Origin: Limonium bicolor
Lineage: Eukaryota; Streptophyta; Magnoliopsida; Caryophyllales; Plumbaginaceae
DNA: 64,000 bases
Direction of reading: 5' to 3'
Assembly (NCBI GenBank): GCA_023374045.1
Contig: CM041780.1
Coordinates: forward strand, 38,021,030 to 38,085,029
Shown: piece by piece, positions 11,913 to 24,207 of the stretch
How the letters are laid out: every line of letters starts with the position of its first letter
Numbering within the stretch: the first letter of the stretch is position 1
Program-made: the position numbers and the translations under genes
Notes under the pieces: model-generated
What the model saw: only the letters and a program-made list of their open reading frames with translations
Databases searched by the model: none
What the model was told of the DNA's origin: nothing

Positions 11913-13515
11913 ACCTCTGGAACTGTCAAAATTTACAGTTTTCCACCAGTTTTCAACCCCTAATTCACCTCTAATCATTTCCTAACCTTTCTACATGTTT
12001 CCTACATGTTTAAATACCCTAAAACATGCTCTAAAACCTCTTCAAAACATTAGTTAAATTCACTACCCAATTCTTGCTCAATTTCCACAGTTTGCATCCT
12101 TACTGTAACAGGTTACTCACTTGTGCATTTCTAAATTCCTTCTTGCTTGTTTCAACCTCTTACCAACCTCACCAAGTCCATAAATGACCATTGTAATTCA
12201 TTCCTACATAAATGCACTTCTAAAACCCAAGTCCAACTCTCATTTCCAAAGTCTTGCACACTAGCTCATTTCCTAGTTTTTCTAAAACATTTCCATACTC
12301 CATTGCTACAGATTTTCACACTCTTCCCCCTAATTCTCTAAATGCCATTTCAAGGCTATCAATCCTCTCCTCTCAACACTACAAACACATAGGTCCTCCC
12401 ATCTCATAAGTCATCTTACAACACTCGTTTTTCTACTAAGATTTCGCCATAACCTCCTCATAATTCTAACATTCTCCAAACCATCAATTCACATCAATTT
12501 ACATTCCTAATCTAGCCACACCCACAAGGGGTCCTACCAGCACACAATATCAATCCCAAGCTCATCAAAATTCCATAAAACACAATATACAACAATAGCT
12601 CAAACTTTAAATACAATGGCACTTAGGCCTTAAATCCACACGAGTTCACAATCACCCTCAAATTAAATCAACTACATTAATTCACATTGTTTGGGTTCAT
12701 TATTTAAATTTAACCCATCCCAATTCCTAAAGCAATTAAAATAAACCTTAAGGTAGATTTCTTACCTTAATCCACAAGTTTCTCTTTTGAATTCTCCTCT
12801 TGCTCCTCCTCTCCTCCAAATCGGTCAAGTGGGAATAGAGTTCCCAAACTCCATCCCACATTCAAGTAACACAAGAAATGGATTCAATTAACCACTCAAG
12901 CCCTTAGGAAACTCTAAATCAAATTAAGGGCTTAAAACACAAGGTTAGGGTTTTACCTTTTGAATGTTCAAGAGGGCTTTCACCCATGAATCAAAGGGGA
13001 AACTCCACCACCATTGGAGAGTTGAATTGAAGATCAAAATCAAGAAGAAAACAAGGTGTGAGAGAGAGCCAAAATCGGCTACCAAGGGAGGAAGAGCAAA
13101 CATGAGTTTTTCAATGAAATTTTTACCTTAGAAGAAAGAGGAGACTCCAAGATACAAGATGATGTGCTTTTCTCTTCAAATGGGGAAAACCCATAAAAAT
13201 GAAACTCATCCTTTTCGAATTTTGGAAAGAGAGAAGTGTAGAGCTTGATGAGGGGAACACAAATATGTGTTTTGTTTTTGATTTGGAGCATTTATGTGGC
13301 TTGAGCATGGAAGAGAAGTTGGAGAAGCCATGGGTGTGGGTGGTGAGTTCATGAACGACAGCAACCAGAGGGAGAGAGGAGAAATCGGTGAGGAAGAAAG
13401 AAAGAGAGGAAATAGGAATAGGACAAAGAGAATGAGGACGAGAGAGGGAACAAGGTAGTTTTAGTACCTCTTTCTTTTCTTTCTTTCTTTCTTCCTAGCT
13501 TATTAGTGTGTGTGA

Positions 13516-13530
13516 GGGGGGGGGGGGGGG
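13516..13530. repeat. Poly-G run, A2 3' LTR
   Basis: 15 G residues; the other LTR has 17 G at 23014-23030. It sits between a CTTT-rich stretch and the taatatatta motif. Confidence 0.9.
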
Positions 13531-14084
13531 CTGTTTTAATATATTAAAACCGGCCCACTATTATTTACTGGCTGGAGCGTTTTTCTCTTTTACAGAAAAC
13601 GCTCGTTTATTTACCCGTTTTTGCATATTCACTAACCAGGCCCGTTTTCTGGAATTTTCTCATTCCTTTAATTTAATGGTTATTATACTCCCATAATGTT
13701 TATTTATAGTTATTTGATGAACTATACTTTTTTTACGGGTTCGTTTGACCACTTAAAATCAAGTTCTCGGGTTTTCTCGAAAAACGTGCGCTAAAGCTTT
13801 ATTAGCGTTTTTAATTCGTTTTATGGATCCGTTTTCTTCGGGAATTGTTCACATATATTATTTAGGAGCATTATTAAGCCTTTAAATTCATTTAGTCCCT
13901 ACCCTATTTAAGGTTGTATTTCTCCTAGGGTCGCTTAACGCTCGTTTTAGCATTTTTCGCTCTTTAAGCGTTTTTATCATTTCTTTTGGATTTATTCTTT
14001 TTACCAATATTCATTAGACACTAATAGGCCCTCAATATCGTATTAGAGTAATTTAATCACCCTAATTAAGTTTGGGGTATTTCA

Positions 14085-14101
14085 ATCTACCCCCCTTAAA
14101 G
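14085..14101 (-). other. A2 polypurine tract
   Basis: The minus strand reads CTTTAAGGGGGGTAGAT directly before the LTR start TGAAATACCCC. Just upstream, AACTTTGTGGGGCAAAGT resembles the NFG(D)KS-type end of gypsy pol reading frames. Confidence 0.75.
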
Positions 14102-17100
14102 AACTTTGCCCCACAAAGTTGGTGAGTCTACGATTGTTAGTCATTTAGACATATCGTGTGCCGAGGTTATTATCTCTATAACCCTACAGGCTCAAAGTCA
14201 TTCAAGCCAGTGTATACATACCGGTACACACCAAATCAGTTAACAAGCAATTTAACAACCATGGGTGCCTACCAACACCACACAACATACATCCCAGCAC
14301 CATGCCACGTGCGTACACATCAATACGTCACAAAACAATTTACCCCGTGCACATACCAGTGCAACACAAAACAATTGTCAGCCATGCACATACCGGTGCA
14401 ACACCGAATAACTACCCTAGTGCAATTAAACCGTGTGTACATGCCAGTACAACACAAGCATACAAAACAGTACAATTCCACACTAACCCAATCCATGCTT
14501 ACTGCATTTATCCTTGCAGGATTACTTATGACCACTTATAGGGAGCCTCAAGAATCATTCAACCCCGATGTGATCAGCATCAGTGATGAACAATCTCTCC
14601 ACCCCAATTTGTGCTCCATCTCCCTTGATCACTAGTAAATCAAGTTCGACTTCGCACTTCCATTTCAGACAATCAGGTATTTCAATCATTTACCATTTTC
14701 TATCTTCTTAATCTTTCTAGTCTTGAAAACAAAGCAAAACATCTCCAAGCGATGGAACTCGGTCCATCAATCATCCTCAATTATCTTCAATCGACCACCT
14801 AAGAATTCAATTCCTACTAGGTTCTACGTCAGTTTCGCACCTACTCATAACTTGTTGCTTACTTATCCGCAACTACTTATCTAAGAAATTCAAAGACATA
14901 ATGCCAATTAGTTTTCTATCCTCTTATTCGTTCCCAAATAAAATCGATCAATTCACCTAGGGGGACTCAATTCCCACTAGATTCAACATCGGTTTCATAC
15001 CGATTTATACTCATCCATACCATGTCTAATCCCAAATCGAATACTATGTCTAATCTCGAATAGGCATATATCACCGGGGTTCTCATTCCCCATGGAGTTT
15101 CTCTACTCCATTCACCACAATTCTCTCCCAATTAATACTCCTTTCACTTCAAATTTCACAAATAATCATAGTTTTCCCAGTGAGTGAGTACAAATGTTTA
15201 TGTAACATAAGTACCCATCATCAAAACAATTTATTTTGCGCTATGCGCATAGTAGTTTACGCCCTTACCACGTGAAACGTACACTTCGCGATTTTCGCTC
15301 TACCCCCCTTAAAAAGGGATTACGCCCACGTAATCTACCGTGTGTCAACATTGGACATAGGTCTAAGGCGTTTAGCCGTCACGGAGTAATTCAACTTCCA
15401 AGCGGTCTATTACACAATGTATTCTGGTCAAAGGGTCTTAGCCAATTACTAGTTTAGTCCCTGCACCAAGAATTTCCATTAGAGTTTAATTAACTCTTTA
15501 ACCGGGTTCGGTTCTGGCCTTAAAGGCTTCAAGGCATTGATAATTATCCATTCATTCACTATATGTATTAAACCTTTAGAATTTGGGCCCACTAGCTTTT
15601 GCTGCGCGACCCTGATAACCTAGGGTTTACTTACCCTTCTTGTTATCCTTAATGTGTTATACACTGTCCTTTTATCCCTTTTTATCTTGGGAATAATGTT
15701 TATTAATCAAGCGTGGTATCTCTTACCGTACACGAATTCAATGAGTTACAAGTTTCTTATCCAGTTCTCTGGAATCAATGTACAAACTATTGTGTACTTG
15801 AGTGATTATTCACTTGATTCTCCCGACTTATTGTCGGTTGAGGTTGATCCACTGCTTAATTGTAGTGCTTCCTCTATTACTAGTGGCGTCTGAACTATGC
15901 TCACTCAACTGGTTTTGTACCAGTGTTCTTTACTCGTACAACCTTGCATTTTCCATGCGTCGGTCCATGTGCCATCATCAGTCTCCTTTCTATTCTTACT
16001 ACAATTGTCACCTTCCCAATTTCTAGCTATCCCACTCGATCATTACTGCACAAGTGCAATACCAAAACACTCAGTCCTACAGAGTGCAAAGCGTAAACAC
16101 TTGGCCGTAAATCTCTTATGAGATTAGCAATAGGAATGAATATTGTTTCTTTGTTTCTCGGTCTGTCTACCATCTTTATTCATCAATTATATCTCAATGT
16201 ATGATTTATTCATATGTTCTGGTCGCTTGTTGCGCACCCTGTTCGTATTTGTTTACAACCTTGGTTCCTATGACATCCGCTATTTCATTAGCTTCTGCTC
16301 ATGTTTTACTACCATTTAGGCAATGGTTCACCATTCACTTGGCTGGTTATAGAATATGATATTCTTTTATTTCTCTGAGCTCCTTGAGCATCATTGATTT
16401 CCCACTTCCCTTGCACAAACTGTGTTTCTCTTAACCGATTACTCTTCGGTTCCAACAGTTGCTATAATAGCTTATTTCCATATTGCTTGGCAATACCTGT
16501 ATGCTCAAGCTTCACTACGTTGGTAGTTCTGAAAGGGATATATTTTCGGACTTTTATTGACGGTATCCTTTTCCCTGGGATTTGTATGTTCACCGCTCTT
16601 GCGGTACCACCTTAACGAGGGGTATCTTTACTCGTTGGTTATTAACCATCTTCACTGGTGCCGTTCTTGGCAACTCTCCATATAGTTCACAATGGGTTTT
16701 GTAACCATTGAATTATGTATTATAATAGTTTCTCGGCGTACTAGCTCGTTGCCTAGAGCTTTGCTCATCTTAGGCTGTTCATAAGCATTGCTTCTCCGTA
16801 ATCTGTAAATTGGTTTGGAGGTAACACTGGGCTCCATGACAAGGATCCTTGCATCACGCTTCTGTTCGTTGGATGCCCTTCAAGTGTCTTGGTATTGCTT
16901 GGTACTTTGCAATAATTTAGGGTATCCCCCAGAGTAAGTGGGATCCCTTCGGTGTTCTAACAGAGTGTTCGTTATAGCTCTGGTGCTCTTGTTACGACAC
17001 TTCGTTCAACTATGTTGACTTTGATACCCTTTATGGATTGCTTTGGGTGTTGTTGATTATACATTTACATCCAGCTAACATTTATGAGGATGTTTAATTT

Positions 17101-19059
17101 ACTCCACATTGCGGTTCTGGATTCCAAATTGTCCCATTTGGGGTTATACATCTCCCGTTCTTAGGGTTGGCCACGTGTGTTTCCCTTAAGGTTTTAACCG
17201 GTTTGGTATTTCCCTCAGTGGTGGTCGGTATCCTACGGTACCTTAGATGTTCACCCTGGGTATTTATAGTGGTTGTTCTGGATATCTTATCCCGTTCATT
17301 GAACATTGAGGTGTTCCCGCTAGGCATTTGCCTCACTGTGCTTAGCCCGGTATCCATCCGGCTATTTCCTGCTTTTGTTTCGAATTCTCGAGATATATCC
17401 AATGTCTTTAGTCAATTACTAGTGCTTCTCGTACCTCCTAACTCTTAATCGTTCTTCCGGAGTGTATTCTTGACTCCTTAGCTCGTATGCTAATCTAAGT
17501 TCCTTCGACTGTTTGAGGTGTCCAACTCTTCCGGATTTGTATTCACTTACGGTCCGTAGAACGGGGCTGACTACTCCCCGTGTTTCGTGCACTGCATGTA
17601 TACATACGTGGGGTACCATATTGGTACGTTACCACTTACCTGACTAACTCACAAAAGGGTCTGTCAGGCCCGCATGCTCCTTCGGAGTGCGGTCGTCCCA
17701 CATCCCGTATTTGGGTATACTCGTAGTGCTCGTCACACGCCTAGGTGAAGTATTCTATCATCAACTCCTCTTGTATCATTCTATGATACGCACCGTGATC
17801 TCTGGTTCGGTTTAAAATAGAATCTGAGGTTTAAAAGAAAAGTTGTGGTTTGAAAGAAATTTTAGGTTTTGAAATAGAAAACTTGAGTTTATAGGAAGTT
17901 CTTCATGGCGTTGCCATGTTTGAAGTCTTAACCAAGTCCAGCTTCCCGCTGACTGGTATGTTCGTTAATGTAATGGTCGGGCCGTTAGGCCTTTCCAATG
18001 TTTGGTTCCTCAAGTTCTTAGGATTGGCGATCCTATGATTACTTCCATCTCCATGATGGTGCTTAGTAAGTACTTGTTAGTCATTTAACGTCCTCCAACT
18101 TGTCTTGTTGCTGCTGCACTTGCCTTGGCAAGTGCGCGGGTACGTCGGGTTTTAGGTTACCTTATGCCGGCTGCGGTAATGTTTTCCATCCATACTTGGT
18201 GGTTTTATTGGCTCTTCCATCCATTTCGATCTTAGTGATAAATTCCTGAGTAATCTCTTAGTATTCTTGACAAAGTTGTCAATATTTCGGGGCTTCCCGA
18301 CCTTTGTGGTACTCTGTGTATCTTGTTTCGTTGCCAGTTTCCACACCTTAATGGTGGTTACTAAGGCTTGTTTAATCCTTAGGAACTACGTGGTAGTCCT
18401 GTTAGTGTAAGCTTAATGATTGCTCTCATAGTTGCCCGAACTATGTTATTTGGGTATCACCGCGCTTTGGCGTTGTAGGCTTGGAGTTTATCCAACCTTG
18501 ACGAATTCCTTGATTGGTTTCTGTACCGTTGTTAGTATCATCACGTATTGCAGTCCGCAGACTCTTTTGTCTCGAGTTTTGTTACTCTGCTATTTTGCTT
18601 CACTGCGCAGTTAAGCTTCCCTTCTTGTTGGCTGCGCATGGTTCTCGCGACTGCGAAGCATGTCGCCCCATGGTGCCGCAAATTCCATTATCCTGTATTT
18701 AGGGTTTCTCAATATACTGCCGTTCAGTACGGTATTGTCGTTGAAACGGGAACCGTCTTCAGGATTTCCTGTTCTTGGAATCTACCGTATGATTGGTTCT
18801 TTCTCTTTACAAGTTTGTTTACAACAGCCAGATCGGGTTAACCCGAGTGTGAGAGGTCATTCCATCACTCTGGCGTTCTTTTCCCCAACTTATAACGGGG
18901 TTGCGGAGGGCGGGATTGGTCATGTAGGTATCCAGGTCACACTGGAAGTTCCTATCTAGCGTACCTCACACGCTAACACTCACCCCTTATCCCTAAGTCT
19001 CTAATTCCTAACTCGGCATTCTCCTAGACTCGGTATTTAGACCATCAGAGCGATACTTC
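14102..19059 (-). other. A2 interior: degenerate, non-coding
   Basis: About 5 kb with only short ORFs on both strands and none recognisable. The largest, 14156-14635 on the plus strand, opposes the element and covers a small cata(c)c(a/g)gtgcaacac repeat. Segments resembling A4's interior (for example gaccactt-tagggag near 14530 against 49495, and aactcacaaa-ggtct near 17650 against 57290) show that the interior is conserved between copies despite lacking protein coding. Confidence 0.7.
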
Positions 19060-19071
19060 GCTCTGATACCA
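19060..19071 (-). other. A2 primer-binding site (initiator-Met type)
   Basis: The minus strand reads TGGTATCAGAGC, five bases from the LTR end. This is the tRNA-iMet complement typical of chromoviruses and many Ty3/gypsy elements. Confidence 0.85.
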
Positions 19072-19076
19072 CTTTT

Positions 19077-22000
19077 TGTAACACCCCTACCGGTAATCTC
19101 ACCATTTCTCTTAACCCGTCTCCATTATCAATACACCAGCAGCGGAAATTCTAATACAACCGGGGGTGAAACAATGCCGTTAGCCACTCGCGTGACTAAC
19201 AAGGCTAATTCCAAACAACAATACAACACACTATCGGTCTGATGGGTCTTTACCGAGTACACTACACAAACGATGCTTCCTTTACTTAAACAATTCTCAA
19301 GTCAATACAACCTTTAACACCACAATGTAGCTTAATACAATAACCATTCAGTTACTATATTCCAGTATCTACAATTCCCAGTTTATCGATGACCCTTCGT
19401 CTCAAACCACAATACATAAATACAATTCCCTTAACAACTAACCCATATCATAACAACCCCGTCCTACTCTCGAACGGTGGTCCGGCTTAGCTGAAACTCT
19501 TACAGTGTTCATATTCACCTTGGGTACCTGCACACTAAAACGTTCCCCCTAGGGGTCAGCTTACGCTGATATGACTTCGCATACCCCGCGTACTAGCGAG
19601 GGTAGCCGACTAATTGGTCGAGAGCATGCAGTTCATTTTAGTTCAAACAACATGGCAATACACATACATCATATATGTACATTCACATCACACTCCACAT
19701 TTCAATCCAGGAATACAATCCACACAGATATCACATCCTCCAGCTTGTTAAGTTCAGCTATCTTATTCTTCATCCTTGAGAGACCGTATCTCAGTGAGTT
19801 TCACTTTCGTTAATTACCAACTCTCTATCTCCCATCCCACGGGTAGTTTACTTGACTCCTAGATCATTGGACACTCCCAGTCCCGATCTAGTTTCTTAAT
19901 TATTCTACTCTGAATTCTATAGGTGAAGCCTCAAAGGCCCTCCGGGTAGAGGCATGTATAAGTCTCACCTCCGGGCTTTTATAATCTCAATACGGGATTA
20001 GAAATTCCTCATGTTCCCCTTTCCTAGCCTCCTAATACCCCCAGCTTTACCTCTTTAGACGGGCAAGCTCTGCCGGTCTTACTCCAGTCGGGCACCACTA
20101 TGTGGCACACGGCCCCGCAGGGCACCACTATGTTGCACACGTCCGGTACACAAGGATTTCGACCACGGATTCGGAAACATACGCTCTGTTGCTTCCTCTT
20201 CCTTGCACGCGTGACTCACAATCCCCCTAACCCAGCTCTCGGGTTAGTAACAATAGGTATTCATATATAAATACATATATAAACATTAGTCAGCCGCATC
20301 TTTCTTGATGCTATCATACAACTTAGGAGATTTTCCCATCTCGTTGTATCTGCCGATTTTAAGGGTCGCCCCTACACCTCCGTTACTTAGGAACTATATT
20401 CGTTTTCTAACATTGAGTCACATCCTTGCATAGGAGGTCGACTATTGAAATTAAGGACGTTCACTAGCCTCGTGTGTCACTTGTTCTCATTTTGAGTCAA
20501 TTCTTAAGTTTGGTTTATCGTGTCCGTTGATTGATGGTTTTCGTGTGTTATCTCGTCTTGGTTCGATTGCTTAGTGGGTCTCCATGTTTTCGTTGATTCA
20601 CAACCGGACTCCTTCTACGAGTCACTACTCAAACAAGACTCACTATGAGTAGCACTACAATACACATTCAACATTCAACAATTCATTCATATTCACATTC
20701 CATGAATTATACAAACTTCTTTGCAAATTACAAACCAATCAAGCAACAATACTACACAAGCACCATCAAATGCAAACAATCCGATTCGTGCATTTATCTT
20801 GTTAGGTGATCACACAATCAAACAAGCACACAAATCAGGGTAACCAAGTTAGGATACAGAGCATGAGGAAATCATACCTTACACCATGGTTTTACTTTAC
20901 CGGGTCGCCTTATGTCCCTTGGTTCACATTTGTTCCTCAAATCTTACTCTTGATTCACTGATAATATTTTAGACATCTCCATTAATTTAAAACACCACGG
21001 TATGTAGACTAGTACTCCCGTAATTAACCCCGTTAACCCATTATTCTTTGGTTCACTTAAGTGTTCTTAAACTCACAACTCTTCAATCACTCCTCAAACC
21101 TGTTTACACTTCTTAGGGCCATTAAAGGTCACCAAACAACTCCTAAACATCACCTAAAACCAATACCATTCAATTCCCCATCATTAGCCACCTTTAAAAC
21201 ACATTCTGGTAAAATTTTAGCATGGTCCGGGTTTGTGTCCGGGTCTACAAACCCGGACCAAGTCCGGAAATAAGTTTCTGCCTATTTTTATGTGTGGTCC
21301 GGGTTTGTGTCCGGGTTTACAAACCCGGACCACCCCCTGAAATGAGTTTCTGTCCTGTTTTTGCTATGGTCCGGGTTTGCGTACCGATTTGCAAACCCGG
21401 ACCACCTCTGGAACTGTCAAAATTTACAGTTTTCCACCAGTTTTCAACCCCTAATTCACCTCTAATCATTTCCTAACCTTTCCACATGTTTCCTACATGT
21501 TTAAATACCCTAAAACATGCTCTAAAACCTCTTCAAAACATTAGTTAAATTCACTACCCAAATCTTGCTCAATTTCCACAATTTGCATCCTTACTGTAAC
21601 AGGTTGCTCACTTGTGCATTTCTAAATTCCTTCTTGCTTGTTTCAACCTCTTACCAACCTCACCAAGTCCATAAATGACCATTGCAATTCATTCCTACAT
21701 AAATGCACTTCTAAAACCCAAGTCCAACTCTCATTTCCAAAGTCTTGCACACTAGCTCATTTCCTAGTTTTTCTAAAACATTTCCATACTCCATTGCTAC
21801 AGATTTTCACACTCTACCCCCTAATTCTCTAAATGCCCTTTCAAGGCTATCAATCCTCTCCTCTCAACACTACAAACACCTAGGTCCTCCCATCTCATAA
21901 GTCATCTTACAACACTCGTTTTTCTACTAAGATTTCGCCATAACCTCCCCATAATTCTAACATTCTCCAAACCATCAATTTACATCAATTTACATTCTTA

Positions 22001-23584
22001 ATCTAGCCACACCACAAGGGGTCCTACCAGCACACAATATCAATCCCAAGCTCATCAAAATTCCATAAAACACAATATACCACAATAGCTCAAACTTTAA
22101 ATACAATGGCACTTAGGCCTTAAATCCACACGAGTTCACAATCGCCCTCAAATTAAATCAACTACATTAATTCACATTGTTTGGGTTCATTATTTAAATT
22201 TAACCCATCCCAATTCCTAAAGCAATTAAAATAAACCTTAAGGTAGATTTCTTACCTTAATCCACAAGTTTCTCTTTTGAATTCTCCTCTTGCTCCTTCT
22301 CTCCTCCAAATCGGTCAAGTGGGATAGAGTTACCAAACTCCATCCCACATTCAAGTAACACAAGAAATGGATTCAATTAACCACTCAAGCCCTTAGGAAA
22401 CTCTAAATCAAATTAAGGGCTTAAAACACAAGGTTAGGGTTTTACCTTTTGAATGTTCAAGAGGGCTTTCACCCATGAATCAAAGGGGAAACTCCACCAC
22501 CATTGGAGAGTTGAATTGAAGCTCAAAATCAAGAAGAAAACAAGGTGTGAGAGAGAGCCAAAATTGGCTACCAAGGGAGGAAGAGCAAACATGAGTTTTT
22601 CAATGAAATTTTTACCTTAGAAGAAAGAGGAGACTCCAAGCTACAAGATGATGTGATTTTCTCTTCAAATGGGGAAAACCCATAAAAATGAAACTCATCC
22701 TTTTTGAATTTTGGAAAGAGAGAAGTGTAGAGCTTGATGAGGGGAACACACATATGTGTTTTGTTTTTGATTTGGAGCATTTATATGGCTTAAGCATGGA
22801 AGAGAAGTTGGAGAAGCCATGGGTGTGGGTGGTGAGTTCATGAACGACAGCAACCAGAGGGAGAGAGGATAAATCGGTGAGGAAGAAAGAAAGAGAGGAA
22901 AGAGAAGAGGGAAAAAGAAGAAATGGAGGAGAGAGAGGGAAAAAGGTAGTTTAGTACCCTTTTGCTTTTTCTTTTCTTTCTTTTTTTTCTTCCTTGATTA
23001 TTAGTGTGTGTGAGGGGGGGGGGGGGGGGGCTGTTTTAATATATTAAAACCGGCCCACTATGTATGTACTGGCTGGAGCGTTTTTCGTCTTTTACAGAAA
23101 ACGCTCGTTTATTTACCCGGTTTTACACTATTCACTAACCAGGCCCGTTTTCTGGAATTTTCTCATTCCTTTAATTTTAATGGTTATTATACTCCCATTA
23201 ATGTTTATTTGAAGTTATTTGATGAACTATATTTTTTTTACGGGTTCGTTTGACCACTTAAAATCACGTTCTCGGGTTTTCTCGAAAAACGTGCGCTAAA
23301 GCTTTATTAGCGTTTTTAATTCGTTTTATGGATCCGTTTTCTTCGGGAATTGTTCACATATATTATTTTAGGCATTATTAAGCCTTTAAATTCATTTAGT
23401 ACCCTATTTAAGGTTGTATTTCTCCTAGGGTCGCTTAACGCTCGTTTTAGCGTTTTTCGCTCTTTAAACGTTTTTATCATTTCTTTTGGATTTATTCTTT
23501 TTACCAAAATTCATTAGACACTAATAGGCCCTCAATATCGTATTAGAGTAATTTAATCACCGTAATTAAGTTTGGGGTATTTCA
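19077..23584 (-). repeat. A2 5' LTR (4508 bp)
   Basis: Partner of 9601-14084, joined to the PBS by ctttt. The stretch 19321-20170 carries a dense cluster of single-base indels against its partner, while the following 2.5 kb differs very little. Confidence 0.93.
21224..21403. repeat. Hairpin array, A2 5' LTR (36, 36, 36 bp)
   Basis: Hairpins at 21224-21259, 21296-21331 and 21368-21403, spaced exactly 72 bp. All have perfect 13-bp stems (GGTCCGGGTTTG(T/C)) and 10-nt loops. The spacers are also 36 bp and mutually similar (ctgaaatgagtttctg...), so the unit is 72 bp. Confidence 0.9.
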
Positions 23585-23648
23585 GCATAGGCGCAGACGG
23601 ATCTCAAATCGGAGCTGAAACGAACATTTTAGAAGAAAACCAGTTTTC

Positions 23649-23990
23649 GTCCGGACCAGTGTGGTCCGGACGGTGGTTCGGACAGTTTAAAAACCCGTCT
23701 GTGGCATGACCGGGTAAATAAGGCCGGACAAGGGTGTGTCCGTAGCGCGTCCGCGGATAAAAGGGCGGACAAAAACGCACCGTCCGAACCAAACTGGTCC
23801 GGACAGTGGTTCGGACGCGACAAAATGAAGGACCGTGTTACGTCCGTGGAATTAAGGCAGGACGCAAAGCAAGGGACAACATGTCCGTGGAAAAATGGGC
23901 GGACAAGGGACAAGCATGTCCGTGGAATTATGGCCGGACAGAGGACAGACAGAGAATAAAAGCCATGCTGTCCGTGGATAAATGACCGGA
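23649..23990. repeat. GTCCG/CGGAC hairpin cluster, ATH 5' LTR
   Basis: Two strong hairpins (23649-23683, 23782-23816; 35 bp from GTCCG to CGGAC) have about 10-bp stems and a loop holding the palindrome GTCCGGAC. They are followed by shorter modules of 22 or 33 bp such as GTCCGTGG...GGCGGAC. The cluster ends about 200 bp upstream of the TATA box. Confidence 0.8.
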
Positions 23991-24200
23991 CGAAAACAAG
24001 GACACGTCTAAATGCAACCCAGATCCAGAATAATTGACGCGCCAACCGTCTTCCCCGTTTTTCTTGCGGCGCCTGCAAACATATCTACGGCGCCTGCAAA
24101 CATATCTATCTACCCATTAGCCATATCAGGCGCCACCCCACTGCACTCCTTAAATTCCTCAAGCATTGTCGCAGCCTGTCTTCTTCCTCCTCCTTTCTTC

Positions 24201-24207
24201 TATAAAA
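24201..24207 (+). promoter_or_regulatory. TATA box, ATH 5' LTR
   Basis: TATAAAA follows a pyrimidine-rich stretch (cttcctcctcctttcttc), a typical plant core promoter. Repeated at 28472-28478 in the other LTR. Confidence 0.7.

Larger units (their letters stand above)
9601..14084 (-). repeat. A2 3' LTR (4484 bp)
   Basis: Near-identical to 19077-23584 over most of its length. It includes the acceptor-like site (10050-10084), a short gggcaccactatgtggcacac repeat (10610-10670), the hairpin array (11745-11912), a poly-G run (13516-13530) and a weak TATA-like taatatatta near 13537. Confidence 0.93.
9601..23584 (-). mobile_element. A2: complete giant-LTR, non-coding element (LARD-like, 13,984 bp)
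   Basis: LTRs at 9601-14084 and 19077-23584 run TGTAACACCCC to GGGGTATTTCA. The TSD GCATA is at 9596-9600 and 23585-23589. The PBS is the initiator-Met type (19060-19071) and the PPT is at 14085-14101, fixing the minus orientation. LTRs are 4.5 kb, the interior 5.0 kb, and no retrotransposon protein is recognisable. This matches the LARD class (large retrotransposon derivatives) described in other plants. The PPT context resembles the gag-pol end of chromoviruses. Confidence 0.93.

Noticed and set aside
14156..14635. 159-codon plus-strand ORF in A2 interior
   Set aside because: It opposes the element, covers a short repeat (about 45 bp, accagtgcaacac), and has no recognisable family.
17094..17402. 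Possible RT remnant on the minus strand of A2 interior
   Set aside because: No RT motif (LDYR, GYHQ, YxDD) could be aligned; similarity was not convincing.
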